Assembly (NCBI RefSeq): GCF_012999535.1 | Contig: NZ_JABBWV010000008.1 | Coordinates: forward strand, 62,001-126,000 | DNA from: Microbispora sp. H11081 | GTDB lineage: Bacteria > Actinomycetota > Actinomycetes > Streptosporangiales > Streptosporangiaceae | Length of the DNA: 64,000 bases | Direction of reading: 5' to 3' | Part shown: in pieces, positions 45,667-54,008 of the stretch | Layout of the letters: each line of letters opens with the position of its first letter | Position numbering within the stretch: the stretch's first letter is position 1 | The notes under the pieces: generated by a model | Database searches by the model: none | Told to the model about the DNA's origin: nothing | Seen by the model: the letters and a program-made list of their open reading frames with translations, nothing else | Program-made: the position numbers and the translations under genes

Positions 45667-45784
45667 GTCCACGAACCTTGGCCGGGTCGGTCACTGCGGG
45701 GCGGGTCGGTCACTGCGCCGGAAGGAAACTCCGGTCCTCGCGAAGCCCGCTCCGCTCCCTCAAGCCCGGTGAATGCCGGTGGAC
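45667..45784. repeat. dispersed element, copy B (118 bp)
   Basis: Closely related to copy A at 36242-36379. Ends are GTCCACGAAC and GCCGGTGGAC, so the inverted termini are partly decayed. Inside, GGGTCGGTCACTGCG is duplicated in tandem, and GGTCCTCGCGAAGCCCGCTC is identical to copy A. It lies between convergent genes and ends seven bases from the IclR-type stop codon. Confidence 0.85.
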
Positions 45785-45790
45785 AGCGCA

Positions 45791-46591
45791 CTAGGACGCC
45801 GTGACCTGCGGGACCGACTCGTAGAGCGCCCAGTCGGCGCTGATCGCCCCGGCCGTCGTGAGCAGCAGGGGCAGGTGCTCCCCCGTGAGCCTGTCCAGGG
45901 AGGTCTCGGCGGCATGGCTGTTCACGTTGACCGCCGCGATGACCTTCCCCGAGCCGTCGCGCAGCGGCGCGGCCACCGACCTGATCCCGAGGGCGAGCTG
46001 TTCGTCGGTCAGCGCCCAGCCCTTGGCCCGCACCTCGCGCAGCATCGCGTCGCGCTCCTGCCTGCCGGGCCGCCACCGCGGCTCGATGCCCGACCGGCTC
46101 GGCTCGGCCAGCACCCGCTCCAGCTCGTCCGGCGGCAGCGCGGCGAGCAGCACCTTGCCCAGGGACGTCTGCAGCGCCGGGAACCGGGTCCCGATCTGCA
46201 CCGACAGAGCGACGATCTTCGGCACGGCCACCCGGGCGACGTACACGATGTCGGACCCGTCGAGCTGCGCGATCGACGACGACTCGTGCGTCTGGGCGAC
46301 CAGCCGTTCCAGATGCGGCCGGGCGACCTCCCACAGCCCCGTCGAACGGACGTAGGAGACTCCCAGCTCCAGCACGCGCGGGGTGAGGGCGAAGCCACCC
46401 TGCTCCGGCCGGGCGTAGCCGAGCTCCTGCAGCGTGAGCAGGATGCGCCGCGCGGTCGGCCGGGCCAGGCCGGTCGCGGCCGCCACCTCGGTCAGGGACA
46501 TGACCGGACGCCCCGGCTGGAACGCCCTGATGACATCGAGGCCGCGAGCCAGCGCCTCGATGAAGTCAGGTCCGGTGTCGCCTCGCGCCAT
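45791..46591 (-). CDS. IclR-family regulator (PcaR/PobR-like)
   Basis: 266-residue regulator. The winged helix spans about 12-70 (SLTEVAAATGLARPTARRILLTL) and the C-terminal effector domain contains VYVARVAVPKIVAL, SLGKVLLAALP and NVNSHAAET. PcaR-type IclR proteins control aromatic-acid breakdown, so it probably regulates the nearby dioxygenase cluster. AGAGGTG precedes the ATG at 46591. A palindrome 154 bp upstream resembles the one before the CoA-transferase gene. Confidence 0.9.
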   Translation of the reverse strand: MARGDTGPDFIEALARGLDVIRAFQPGRPVMSLTEVAAATGLARPTARRILLTLQELGYARPEQGGFALTPRVLELGVSYVRSTGLWEVARPHLERLVAQTHESSSIAQLDGSDIVYVARVAVPKIVALSVQIGTRFPALQTSLGKVLLAALPPDELERVLAEPSRSGIEPRWRPGRQERDAMLREVRAKGWALTDEQLALGIRSVAAPLRDGSGKVIAAVNVNSHAAETSLDRLTGEHLPLLLTTAGAISADWALYESVPQVTAS

Positions 46592-46744
46592 GAGCACCTC
46601 TTCCGCTCGAACTCGCCGAGTCAACTCTAGACCCTGGCCTCCTGCCGCTGTCCGCCTGGCGGCGGGAGGAGTCGACCAGGACGCACGCGTTTACATCGCC
46701 GTAACGACAGGGACGGCAGCCGAATCCTCTGACATGACCGCTCA

Positions 46745-46760
46745 GCGGACCTATGTCCGC
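46745..46760. promoter_or_regulatory. palindrome upstream of the IclR gene
   Basis: GCGGAC-CTAT-GTCCGC is a perfect 6+6 inverted repeat that uses the same half-site as the palindrome at 40541-40557. It could mediate autoregulation. The rest of 46592-47082 contains the tandem repeats at 46990 and no gene I can support. Confidence 0.5.
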
Positions 46761-46989
46761 GTCAACGTGGCCTGCGAGACGGGCGGAAGGGCAGGAGGAG
46801 GCATGACCCGCGGCCGGCCGGGCACCTCTCCCAAGGCGGACGGTGAGCGGGGGTCGCGCTTCCTTGTACGAGAGGTCGCGGGAGCTCTGGAGGTCGCGCC
46901 CGGCGGGCCGGACGCGCGACCCACCCGCAGCGGTGGGGCCCGCCGTGACCACCGCGCTTCCAGGACGACCGCGCTTCATGACCACAGGG

Positions 46990-47057
46990 CTTTCAGAACC
47001 GCTGAGCTTTCAGAACCACTGGGCTTTCAGAACCACTGGGCTTTCAGAACCACTGGC
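46990..47057. repeat. four tandem 17-bp repeats upstream of the DUF305 gene
   Basis: CTTTCAGAACCACTGGG occurs at 47007-47023 and 47024-47040 exactly, and with two and one changes at 46990-47006 and 47041-47057. The block ends 25 bp before the start codon, so it lies in the promoter or 5' leader. Decayed GACCnCCGCGCTT repeats precede it. Confidence 0.9.
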
Positions 47058-47082
47058 CCCGACGACTACGGAGGTGGTTGCG

Positions 47083-47730
47083 ATGAGGGGACGCGTCCTG
47101 TCCTCGGCCCTGCTGGCTGCCGGTCTGCTGGGCGGCACGGCCGGGCACGGCGCCGCCGCCTTCGCCGGAACGGCGGGCCCGCCCGCCGAACAAGCCGTCC
47201 CCGCACCGGCGCCCACCACACCAGCGCCCACCACACCGGAACCCACTACACCGGCGGCCACGACACCGGCGGCCGGCCACAACGAGCACGACGTCATGTT
47301 CGCCGAGATGATGATCCCGCATCATCGTCAGGCGGTGGAAATGTCGAAGCTGGCCCCGAGCCGGGCGGCGGACGCCCGGGTCAAGCGGCTCGCCGAGCGG
47401 ATCGGGGCCGCCCAGGACGGCGAGATCCGGACGATGAGCGGCTGGCTCACCGCCTGGGGCAAGCGGGTGCCCGACGAGAGCGCCGCACCGGCCCACCACG
47501 CCATGCCCGGAATGATGTCCCCCGAGGAACTGCGGCGCCTCGAAGGGCTGTCTGGGCGGGCCTTCGACCGGGAATTCCTCACCATGATGATCCGGCACCA
47601 CGAAGGCGCCGTGACCATGGCGCGCGACGAACTGCGCACCGGAGTGTACGAACCGGCCCGGCGGCTGGCGACGTCCATCGCGGCCGGCCAGACGGCCGAG
47701 ATCAAGGAGATGAAGGGCCTCCTGAGGTGA
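47083..47730 (+). CDS. secreted DUF305 protein
   Basis: Exported protein of 215 residues. Signal peptide at about 1-29, then a Pro/Thr/Ala linker with TTPAPTTPEPTTPAATTPA repeats. Two DUF305 helical modules follow, each with a double histidine: FAEMMIPHHRQAVEMSK and FLTMMIRHHEGAVTMARDE. The ferritin-like four-helix fold and Met/His content suggest metal binding, perhaps copper, but the function is not established. GGAGGTGG lies a few bases before the ATG. Confidence 0.92.
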   Translation: MRGRVLSSALLAAGLLGGTAGHGAAAFAGTAGPPAEQAVPAPAPTTPAPTTPEPTTPAATTPAAGHNEHDVMFAEMMIPHHRQAVEMSKLAPSRAADARVKRLAERIGAAQDGEIRTMSGWLTAWGKRVPDESAAPAHHAMPGMMSPEELRRLEGLSGRAFDREFLTMMIRHHEGAVTMARDELRTGVYEPARRLATSIAAGQTAEIKEMKGLLR

Positions 47731-47758
47731 GACCCGGCCGTCCCTGAACGCGGGGAGG

Positions 47759-48460
47759 TCACCTGCGGTGCCGCCCCCAGGAAGGCGCCGCGGCGGCCTT
47801 GACCCGGAGCCCCGTCACCGCGGTGGAGACCAGCGCGCAGAGCAGACCGGCCGGCAGGACGGCGTCGCCGGGCATCCACACGACGTCGGGAGACCGCCCC
47901 TGTTCCGCCGCCATGTTCCTGGTGGTGGACGGCGCCTGGACGCTCGCGTTCACCGCGGCCACGGGCTCGACCGTCACCGGCGCCTTGGGCGTCACCTTGA
48001 CCTTGCGCGGCAGGCCGTAGCCGACGATCTTGTTCTTGTCGCGCACCTTCCGCTTCAGCCACACGCCGTCGACGTTGCCCTCGATCGTGTGGACCTTGCC
48101 GCCCACGACCTTCTCGACCACGCCGACGTGGTCGATGTCGCGGATGTTCTTGGTGCCCGCCCAGTCGAAGAAGACCACGGCGCCCGGCTCGGGCTTGTCG
48201 CTCCAGGCCTGCTTCTTCTTGAACCACTTGGCGTGCCGCGTGGTCAGCGCGAACTCGCCCACGTGGTCCTGCACCCCGGCCCGATTCGCCGCCCAGGAGA
48301 CGAACATGTCGCACCAGGGGGCGGTCTTGAAGTCGGGGTCCTTGGCCACGTTGTCGGCGTACCACTCGCCGAACTTCGTATGTTTCCCCGCTCGTTCGCG
48401 GTAGCCCAGCTCAGGGCGGACGGCGTCGAGCAGCTGACTTGCTATGGGATCGCTGGAAAT
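47759..48460 (-). CDS. CHAP-domain hydrolase with C-terminal membrane segment, possible ATT start
   Basis: Cysteine peptidase or amidase of 233 residues. The CHAP triad is plausible: Cys in TAPWCDMFVSWAANRAG, His in IRDIDHVGVVEKV, and the following acidic residue or Asn. No signal peptide is seen; a hydrophobic C-terminal segment (PAGLLCALVSTAVTGL) may anchor it. The expected N terminus, by comparison with CHAP proteins that begin shortly before LLDAVRPELGYRE, has no ATG, GTG or TTG. An ATT at 48460 lies six bases after a perfect GAGGAG and gives the expected length. Upstream ATG codons in frame would add an implausible His/Cys-rich leader. Confidence 0.75.
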   Translation of the reverse strand: MSSDPIASQLLDAVRPELGYRERAGKHTKFGEWYADNVAKDPDFKTAPWCDMFVSWAANRAGVQDHVGEFALTTRHAKWFKKKQAWSDKPEPGAVVFFDWAGTKNIRDIDHVGVVEKVVGGKVHTIEGNVDGVWLKRKVRDKNKIVGYGLPRKVKVTPKAPVTVEPVAAVNASVQAPSTTRNMAAEQGRSPDVVWMPGDAVLPAGLLCALVSTAVTGLRVKAAAAPSWGRHRR

Positions 48461-49101
48461 CGGAGGCTCCTCATGGCACTTCGAGACATGACGAACCGGC
48501 CCGCCGGTGCGTGACCGGCATGACGTGACCGCATGGCGGCACGACGGCATGACGGCATGGCCGTACGAGGGCATGGCCGTACGAGGGCACGGCCTCGGCG
48601 GGGCGGAATCAGGAACGGGAGACGGGGCGGCCCTTTATGGGCGTGTCATCACCCGGGAATGCCTGGAGACGTCCAGGGCGGGGCAGGTGGTCCGTCGATG
48701 CGATCCGGACCAGTGGGCAGGTGGAGCCGACACTCCACGCTCTCCTCTCCTCGGCCGCCTACCGGGTTAGCTGACGGGTTCGGGCCGGGAGTAGCCCTAC
48801 CGGATGATCCGGATTCACCCCAGGAGACATGGGTCCCCGGTTCCCGGGATAGATGACGTCCGGGATTCGGCGGTCGCCGGCCGTCCTCGGGTTGAGGACC
48901 GCACTACCGGCGAGACACGGGAAGCATAGTAGATAACAGGTAAGAAACGATCCAAATCCCGGCAAACCGTCTCACTCCGGCCACTGCCGTACGACACTCT
49001 CGCTGGTCCTCACGGTCGCGGCCCGCCCTCGGTGAGATGTGCCACACAGCCGTACGGCAGGTTGCGCCCGGGGCATCACCGGGTCCGGACAACCCGGAAT
49101 T
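48461..49101. other. intergenic region without a supported gene
   Basis: About 640 bp with several short open frames on both strands, none with domains or ribosome sites. It contains a tandem GGCATGGCCGTACGAG repeat (about 48557-48586) and an AT-richer patch at 48920-48960. Confidence 0.6.
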
Positions 49102-49120
49102 TAGTTAACCAAAGCAACTA
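49102..49120. promoter_or_regulatory. imperfect palindrome, MarR-type operator candidate
   Basis: TAGTT-N9-AACTA at 49102-49120 (GTTAACCAAAGCAAC in the core) lies in an AT-rich block 72 bp before the dienelactone hydrolase start. No regulator gene is adjacent, so the binding protein is unknown. Confidence 0.4.
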
Positions 49121-49191
49121 CTATCGTGGTCTCCCGGCGCGGCCACCTCACCCGGCCGCGTACCACCGTGATCACAGGGGGATGGATTTCA

Positions 49192-49935
49192 ATGACCGAC
49201 GCGATGTGGGCCGGCACGGTCGCCGTCACCGGACACGAAGGCGCTGATCTCGAGGCGTACGCCGCCCGGCCGCTCGACTCCGGCCCGCACGGCGGGGTCG
49301 TGGTGATCCACCACATGCCCGGGTACGACGAGGCCACCAAGGAGATCGTCCGCAAGTTCGCCGCACACGGGTACGCGGCGATCTGCCCCAACCTCTACTC
49401 CCGCGAGGGCGCCGGCGTCAGCCCGGACGACCAGGCCGCGGCGGCCCGGGCCAAGGGGGGCGTCCCGGACGAGCAGCTCGTCGGCGACGTCGCCGGTGCC
49501 GCGGCCTACCTCAGGGGCCTTGAGCACGCGAACGGCAGGATCGGTGTCATCGGCTACTGCTCCGGTGGCAGGCAGACGTTCCTGGCCGCCTGCTCACTCC
49601 AGCTCGACGCGGCCGTCGACTGCTACGGGGCCTTCGTCGTCACCCCGCCGCCCGCCGAGTTCCCCCTCAAGGCCGGGCCGCTGATCTCGCGGGCCTCCGA
49701 CCTGTCCTGCCCGCTGCTCGGGCTCTTCGGCGCGGACGACAAGTTCCCCTCGCCGGAGGAGGTCGCGGAGCTCGACGCCGAACTGACGAAGCTCGGCAAG
49801 GAACACGAGTTCCACGTCTTCCCCGACGCCGGCCACGCCTTCTTCTCCGTGGACCGGCCGAACTACCGTCCCGCCGCCGCCGTGGAGGGCTGGAAGAAGG
49901 TCTTCGGTTTCTTCGGCCGCCACCTCGCCGCCTGA
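49192..49935 (+). CDS. dienelactone hydrolase family protein
   Basis: 247-residue alpha/beta hydrolase. The nucleophile is a cysteine in IGYCSGGRQ, as in dienelactone hydrolase; the acid and base are in FGADDKFPS and FPDAGHAFFS. VVVIHHMPGYDEATKEI is the oxyanion-side segment. The natural substrate is unknown. The ATG at 49192 follows a GGGGATGG ribosome site. A DUF6295 gene follows after ten bases, forming a two-gene unit. Confidence 0.92.
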   Translation: MTDAMWAGTVAVTGHEGADLEAYAARPLDSGPHGGVVVIHHMPGYDEATKEIVRKFAAHGYAAICPNLYSREGAGVSPDDQAAAARAKGGVPDEQLVGDVAGAAAYLRGLEHANGRIGVIGYCSGGRQTFLAACSLQLDAAVDCYGAFVVTPPPAEFPLKAGPLISRASDLSCPLLGLFGADDKFPSPEEVAELDAELTKLGKEHEFHVFPDAGHAFFSVDRPNYRPAAAVEGWKKVFGFFGRHLAA

Positions 49936-49945
49936 GGAGGACCAG

Positions 49946-50233
49946 ATGTGCACCTATCTCACTGAGAAGATCCGGATCGACGGCGCGGCCAAGGGCGCGT
50001 CCGGCTGGTTCACGGTCACCGACGGCATGGTCTACATCGACCATCCCTACCATGCCTGCCAGGAACACACGGTGAACATCGACCTCACGAACCCGGCCGA
50101 GGGTCCGTCGGCCCGGGTCGCGATCGAGCTCACCGAGGAGGCCGCGCTCGCACTGGTCGACGCGATCCACCGGGCCCTGGCCGCCGCGCCGCCCGGCCTC
50201 GCCTCCGCCGCAGGCGGGTCCGCCCCCGCCTGA
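49946..50233 (+). CDS. DUF6295 family protein
   Basis: 95-residue protein beginning MCTYLTEKIRIDGAAKGASG, followed by WFTVTDGMVYIDHPYHACQEHTVNIDL. The conserved Cys, His and Asp residues suggest metal or redox chemistry. Such genes commonly accompany dienelactone-hydrolase-like genes in actinobacteria; no function is known. GAGGAGG precedes the ATG. Confidence 0.85.
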   Translation: MCTYLTEKIRIDGAAKGASGWFTVTDGMVYIDHPYHACQEHTVNIDLTNPAEGPSARVAIELTEEAALALVDAIHRALAAAPPGLASAAGGSAPA

Positions 50234-50249
50234 CCGCGTCGTACGACGA

Positions 50250-50277
50250 CGGCGGCGGACCCGGAGATCCGCCGCCG
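50250..50277. terminator. bidirectional hairpin between convergent genes
   Basis: Stem CGGCGGCGGA paired with TCCGCCGCCG (10 bp, 8-base loop) lies 16 bp after the DUF6295 stop and 28 bp from the SPW-repeat gene stop. Confidence 0.75.
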
Positions 50278-50305
50278 CCGTGCGAGCCGCCGTCCTGGCC
50301 TGCCG

Positions 50306-50776
50306 CTACCACTCGCCGCCCGGTGCGCCGACGCCCCGCCGGCCGCCGCCGTGCTCGTGCTGCCGATAGTTGGCGGCGAACGCCAGCGCGCCGAGGCCGA
50401 ACAGGAAGATGATCGCCCCGGTGACCACGTTGTTCCAGATGGTGGCGGTGGTCGCCGGCCGGCCGCTGATCACCCACGGCGCGATGACCGTCCAGGCGCC
50501 CAGCACCGGGAGCACCCAGCTCATGCCGTACGTGCGGCCGAACGCGGACGCGCAGCCCAGCGCGAGCGCCGCGACCGTCAGCCCGACGATCAGGTTGTTG
50601 ATCGCGAGGCCGCCTAGACCGGCGAAGCCCACGACCCACGGCGAGACGGCGAGATACAGCCCGGCGAGGAGCGTCACTCCATCCATGACCTGCGCGGGAA
50701 CGGTCGAGCCCGCGCGATCGTACGTCTGGCGTAGCTCCGTCGCGTCCGGACGTCGTGCCAGACCTGGTCGCACCAT
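50306..50776 (-). CDS. SPW-repeat membrane protein
   Basis: 156-residue protein with four transmembrane segments arranged as two SPW repeats: YLAVSPWVVGF and TVIAPWVISG. N- and C-terminal tails are charged or glycine-rich. Family function is unknown. AGAGGTG lies seven bases before the ATG at 50776. Confidence 0.9.
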   Translation of the reverse strand: MVRPGLARRPDATELRQTYDRAGSTVPAQVMDGVTLLAGLYLAVSPWVVGFAGLGGLAINNLIVGLTVAALALGCASAFGRTYGMSWVLPVLGAWTVIAPWVISGRPATTATIWNNVVTGAIIFLFGLGALAFAANYRQHEHGGGRRGVGAPGGEW

Positions 50777-50977
50777 GATGCGTCACCTCTTTCCCCCGGC
50801 AGGGCCGCGGCCTCGGGTCTCCCCCTCCGCGGACCCTCCTTCGCATCATGCAACGCCGCAGGCGGCGAGGGGGAGGTCGCGAGACCCGCAGGAAACAGAT
50901 GGACGACATCTGCCCGGCAGATGGACAGGCCGCCCACGGAGCGCGGGCGGCCTGGGCCGGTCTCGTGGGCGGGGTCG

Positions 50978-52351
50978 TCAGGCGCGGCCGAGGACGTACC
51001 GCTCGACGAACTCGTTGGCGAACACGCCCCGGGGATCGAAGTGCCGCGCCAGCGCCGCGAAGTCGTCCAGGCGCTCATAGCGGGACCGCAGGACGCCGGG
51101 CTCAAGGGTGAAGACCTTGCCCCAGTGGGGCCGTGCGCCGAACGGCGCGAGCCGCTCCTCGATCGCGGTGACCACGGGCGTCACGGCGCCGGGGTCCTTG
51201 ATCCAGGTGAAGTGGAAGGCCACCGTGTCGCGGCCCTGGCTCGGGCTCAGCCACAGGTCGTCCGCGGCGATCGTGCGGATCTCGGAGATCTGCAGCACCG
51301 GCGCGATTCGGTCGCGGATCTCGCCGAGCGCGCGGAACGCCGCGACCGCGTGCCGCCGGGGCACCATGAACTCCGTCTGGAGCTCCTCGCCGCTGCTGGG
51401 GGTGAAGTCCGGCCGGAAGTGCGGCAGCCGCTCGAACGAGGGGCCGGGCACGCCGAGCTGGGTGGTGCAGTGCACCGCGGACATGCCAGGAACGGGGTGC
51501 CTCGGGCCGTCGGCGGGGGTCGCCCCGAAGAAGCCGCCGCCCGGCTCCGCGCCATGGAGGCCTCCCACGGCCGTGGCGCCCTCCAGCCCACCGGCGGCGA
51601 CGTCCTCGGCGAGGCCGCTCACGGCCGCCGCCTCGGCGGGGTCCACGACGGCGCCGGGGGCGGCGTCCACGCGTTCCTTCACCCAGACCTGGTTGATCCG
51701 GGAGGTCCGCCAGTCGGTGAACAGGCTCACGCTGTACGCGGCGGACATGACGGCGTCGAACTGCTCGCCCAGCACCTCGGCCGGCAGGCCCTCGTACACG
51801 CGCTGGCGGACGTCGAACGACGGCACGACGTCGAGCGTCATGGCGACGACGGCGCCGAGCGCGCCCAGCGCGACCACCGCGCCGGGGAAGCGGCCTCCGT
51901 CGGTGTCGCGGCGCAGCGTGACGAGGTCGCCGCCCGCGGTCACCATCTCGATCTCGCGTACGGACGTGGCGAGGCCGCCGTTGGCGTCGCCCGAGCCGTG
52001 GGTGCCGGTCGCGCAGGAGCCCGCGACCGAGATGTGCGGAAGCGACGCGAGGTTGGGCAGGGCGTAGCCCTTGTCGTGCAGGCGGCGGCCCAGCTCCCCG
52101 TAGCGGACGCTCGCGGCGACCCGGACCGTCGACGACGCGCTGTCGATCTCGATCTCCGGTGGCAGCGCGTCCAGCGAGACCAGCAGGCCCGGGGAGTCGG
52201 CGATGTGGTTGAAGGAGTGGCCGCTGCCCAGGACGCGGATCTTCTCGCCACGCGCGACCAGCCCGCGCGTCTCCTCCACGGAGGAGGGACGCTCGACCGA
52301 CTCGGCCCGGAAGGTGATGTTGCCCGCCCAGTTTGTCACTTTGTGAGTCAC
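50978..52351 (-). CDS. aldO: alditol oxidase
   Basis: FAD-dependent oxidase of 457 residues that oxidises the terminal hydroxyl of polyols (xylitol, sorbitol) to the aldose with release of hydrogen peroxide. Strong resemblance to S. coelicolor AldO: VTNWAGNITF at the start, GSGHSFN with the His (about 45) that carries covalent FAD, LASLPHISVAGSCATGTHGS, SLFTDWR, and HWGKVFTLEPG. An Ala/Gly-rich insertion at about 231-283 is longer than in AldO. The GTG at 52351 follows a TAGAACT box by a few bases, suggesting a leaderless transcript; a GTG four codons later is the alternative. A peroxiredoxin gene lies directly upstream. Confidence 0.92.
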   Translation of the reverse strand: MTHKVTNWAGNITFRAESVERPSSVEETRGLVARGEKIRVLGSGHSFNHIADSPGLLVSLDALPPEIEIDSASSTVRVAASVRYGELGRRLHDKGYALPNLASLPHISVAGSCATGTHGSGDANGGLATSVREIEMVTAGGDLVTLRRDTDGGRFPGAVVALGALGAVVAMTLDVVPSFDVRQRVYEGLPAEVLGEQFDAVMSAAYSVSLFTDWRTSRINQVWVKERVDAAPGAVVDPAEAAAVSGLAEDVAAGGLEGATAVGGLHGAEPGGGFFGATPADGPRHPVPGMSAVHCTTQLGVPGPSFERLPHFRPDFTPSSGEELQTEFMVPRRHAVAAFRALGEIRDRIAPVLQISEIRTIAADDLWLSPSQGRDTVAFHFTWIKDPGAVTPVVTAIEERLAPFGARPHWGKVFTLEPGVLRSRYERLDDFAALARHFDPRGVFANEFVERYVLGRA

Positions 52352-52419
52352 AAAAGAGTTCTACCGGACCAAGGGCCGTGCGGTCGCCTCCTTCCGCGAC
52401 GAGGCGGAGCGTACGGGGG

Positions 52420-53118
52420 TCAGGCGCCGCGGCCGGGCAGCGCGGCGAGATACCAGTCGACGCGATTAAGCCGATCGTCGGCCAGCCTGGCCTCCACCTC
52501 AGCCTCGGTCTTCGGCGCGGCCAGCAGCACGTCGTCGCCAGGCCGCCAGTTGGCCGGGCAGGCGACGCCGTCGCGGTCGGCGGTCCGCAGCGCGTCCACG
52601 AGCCGGAGGATCTCGGGGACCATCCGCCCCGCGTTCATCGGGTAGTAGAGGATCGCCCTGACCACAGACTCCGGGTCGATGACGAACACCGCGCGGACCG
52701 CCGCCGTCGCCGACGCGTTCGGGTGGAGCATGCCGTACGCGCGGGACACCCGCATGTCGAGGTCGGCGATGATCGGGAAGGGGATCCTGACGCCGAGCTT
52801 GTCCTCGATCGCCCGGCTCCAGGCCAGATGGCTGTGCACGGAGTCGATCGAGTTGCCGAGCAGGGCGACGTCCCGGGCGGCGAACTCCGGCGCCAGTTCC
52901 GTGAACGCGACGAACTCGGTGGTGCACACCGGGGTGAAGTCGGCCGGGTGGCTGAACAGCACGAGCCAGCGCCCCGCGTAGTCGGCGAGCCGGACCGGAC
53001 CCCGCGTGCTCTCGGCCTCGAAGTCCGGCGCCCTGTCGCCGATCAGGGGCAGCCGGGCGGCGGGTTCCACCCCAGGGGTCACGGAGGGGGTGGCTGAGGA
53101 GGTGACGGCAGAGGTCAT
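52420..53118 (-). CDS. 1-Cys peroxiredoxin (Prx6-like)
   Basis: Thiol peroxidase of 232 residues that reduces hydrogen and organic peroxides. The peroxidatic motif is SHPADFTPVCTTE. The long C-terminal dimerisation arm with NAGRMVPEILRLVDAL and PANWRPGDDVL is typical of the Prx6/1-Cys branch. The 25-residue N-terminal extension is rich in T, S and P. It is next to alditol oxidase, which makes hydrogen peroxide, and may protect against it. AGGAAG precedes the ATG at 53118. Confidence 0.94.
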   Translation of the reverse strand: MTSAVTSSATPSVTPGVEPAARLPLIGDRAPDFEAESTRGPVRLADYAGRWLVLFSHPADFTPVCTTEFVAFTELAPEFAARDVALLGNSIDSVHSHLAWSRAIEDKLGVRIPFPIIADLDMRVSRAYGMLHPNASATAAVRAVFVIDPESVVRAILYYPMNAGRMVPEILRLVDALRTADRDGVACPANWRPGDDVLLAAPKTEAEVEARLADDRLNRVDWYLAALPGRGA

Positions 53119-53356
53119 GGTGGCTTCCTTTCCGCACGCCGCGGCGTCCCGCCGCGTCACGCACCGCGTCATCCATCGCTCAGGCACCACGTGGCGCACC
53201 GCGTCATCCGCCGCGACGTCCATCGCGCACGCACCGCGTCGTCATCGGGCCCCCTACCCGCCAGAACCGGGGGCGACCACGGCCGGTATCACCCGGATTC
53301 GGTAATACCGCTCCGCCCGCGCACGGGGAATGAAAGGAGAAAGGGAAGGGGACGCC

Positions 53357-53992
53357 ATGCCGGTGACCGAGGTCAGCCATCCGCTGTTCGCCCGCTTCTA
53401 CACGTGGTTCAGCGGGGTGCTCGACCGGCACGGCATGGCCGAGCAGCGCGATGCGCTGGTGGCCGGGCTGTCCGGCCGGGTGATCGAGGTCGGCGCGGGC
53501 AACGGGCTCAACTTCTCCCGCTACCCGCCGTCCGTCACGGGCGTGCTGGCCGTGGAGCCGGAGCCGCGGCTGCGGGCGACCGCGGCCGGCGCCGCCCGCC
53601 GGTCCCGGGCGCGGATCGAGGTCGTCGGCGGCCTTGCCGACCGGCTCCCCGCCGCGAGCGGCGAGTTCGACGCGGCGGTGGTGTCGTTCGTGCTGTGCTC
53701 GCTGCCCGATCCGGTGGCGGGGCTGCGGGAGATCCGCCGCGTGCTGGCTCCGGACGGGCGGCTCCGCTTCCTCGAACACGTCCGCGCGGGCCCCGGCGGC
53801 TGGGCCAGTGCGCAGGACCTGCTGGACGTGACCGTGTGGCCGCATCTGACCGGCGGCTGCCACACGGGCCGCGACAGCGTGGCGGCCGTCGAGGCCGCCG
53901 GCTTCACGGTCGGGCCGCTGGAGGCCTTCGTCTTCCCCGGGCGCTTCCGCAGCCCCATCTCCTTCTGCGTACGCGGCGAGGCCCGGCCCTGA
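53357..53992 (+). CDS. class I SAM-dependent methyltransferase
   Basis: 211-residue methyltransferase of the UbiE/Methyltransf_11 type. Motif I is VIEVGAGNGLNFSRYP, post-I is VLAVEPEPRL, and motif II lies around FDAAVVSFVLCSLPDP with LREIRRVLAPDGRLRFLEH. The substrate is unknown. The ATG at 53357 follows AAGGGGA. The gene ends 16 bp from the convergent MFS gene. Confidence 0.9.
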   Translation: MPVTEVSHPLFARFYTWFSGVLDRHGMAEQRDALVAGLSGRVIEVGAGNGLNFSRYPPSVTGVLAVEPEPRLRATAAGAARRSRARIEVVGGLADRLPAASGEFDAAVVSFVLCSLPDPVAGLREIRRVLAPDGRLRFLEHVRAGPGGWASAQDLLDVTVWPHLTGGCHTGRDSVAAVEAAGFTVGPLEAFVFPGRFRSPISFCVRGEARP

Positions 53993-54008
53993 GACCCGGC
54001 CGGGCCGC

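Noticed and set aside
48507..48965. Several short open frames between the CHAP and dienelactone hydrolase genes
   Set aside because: None has a start signal, domain or plausible composition.
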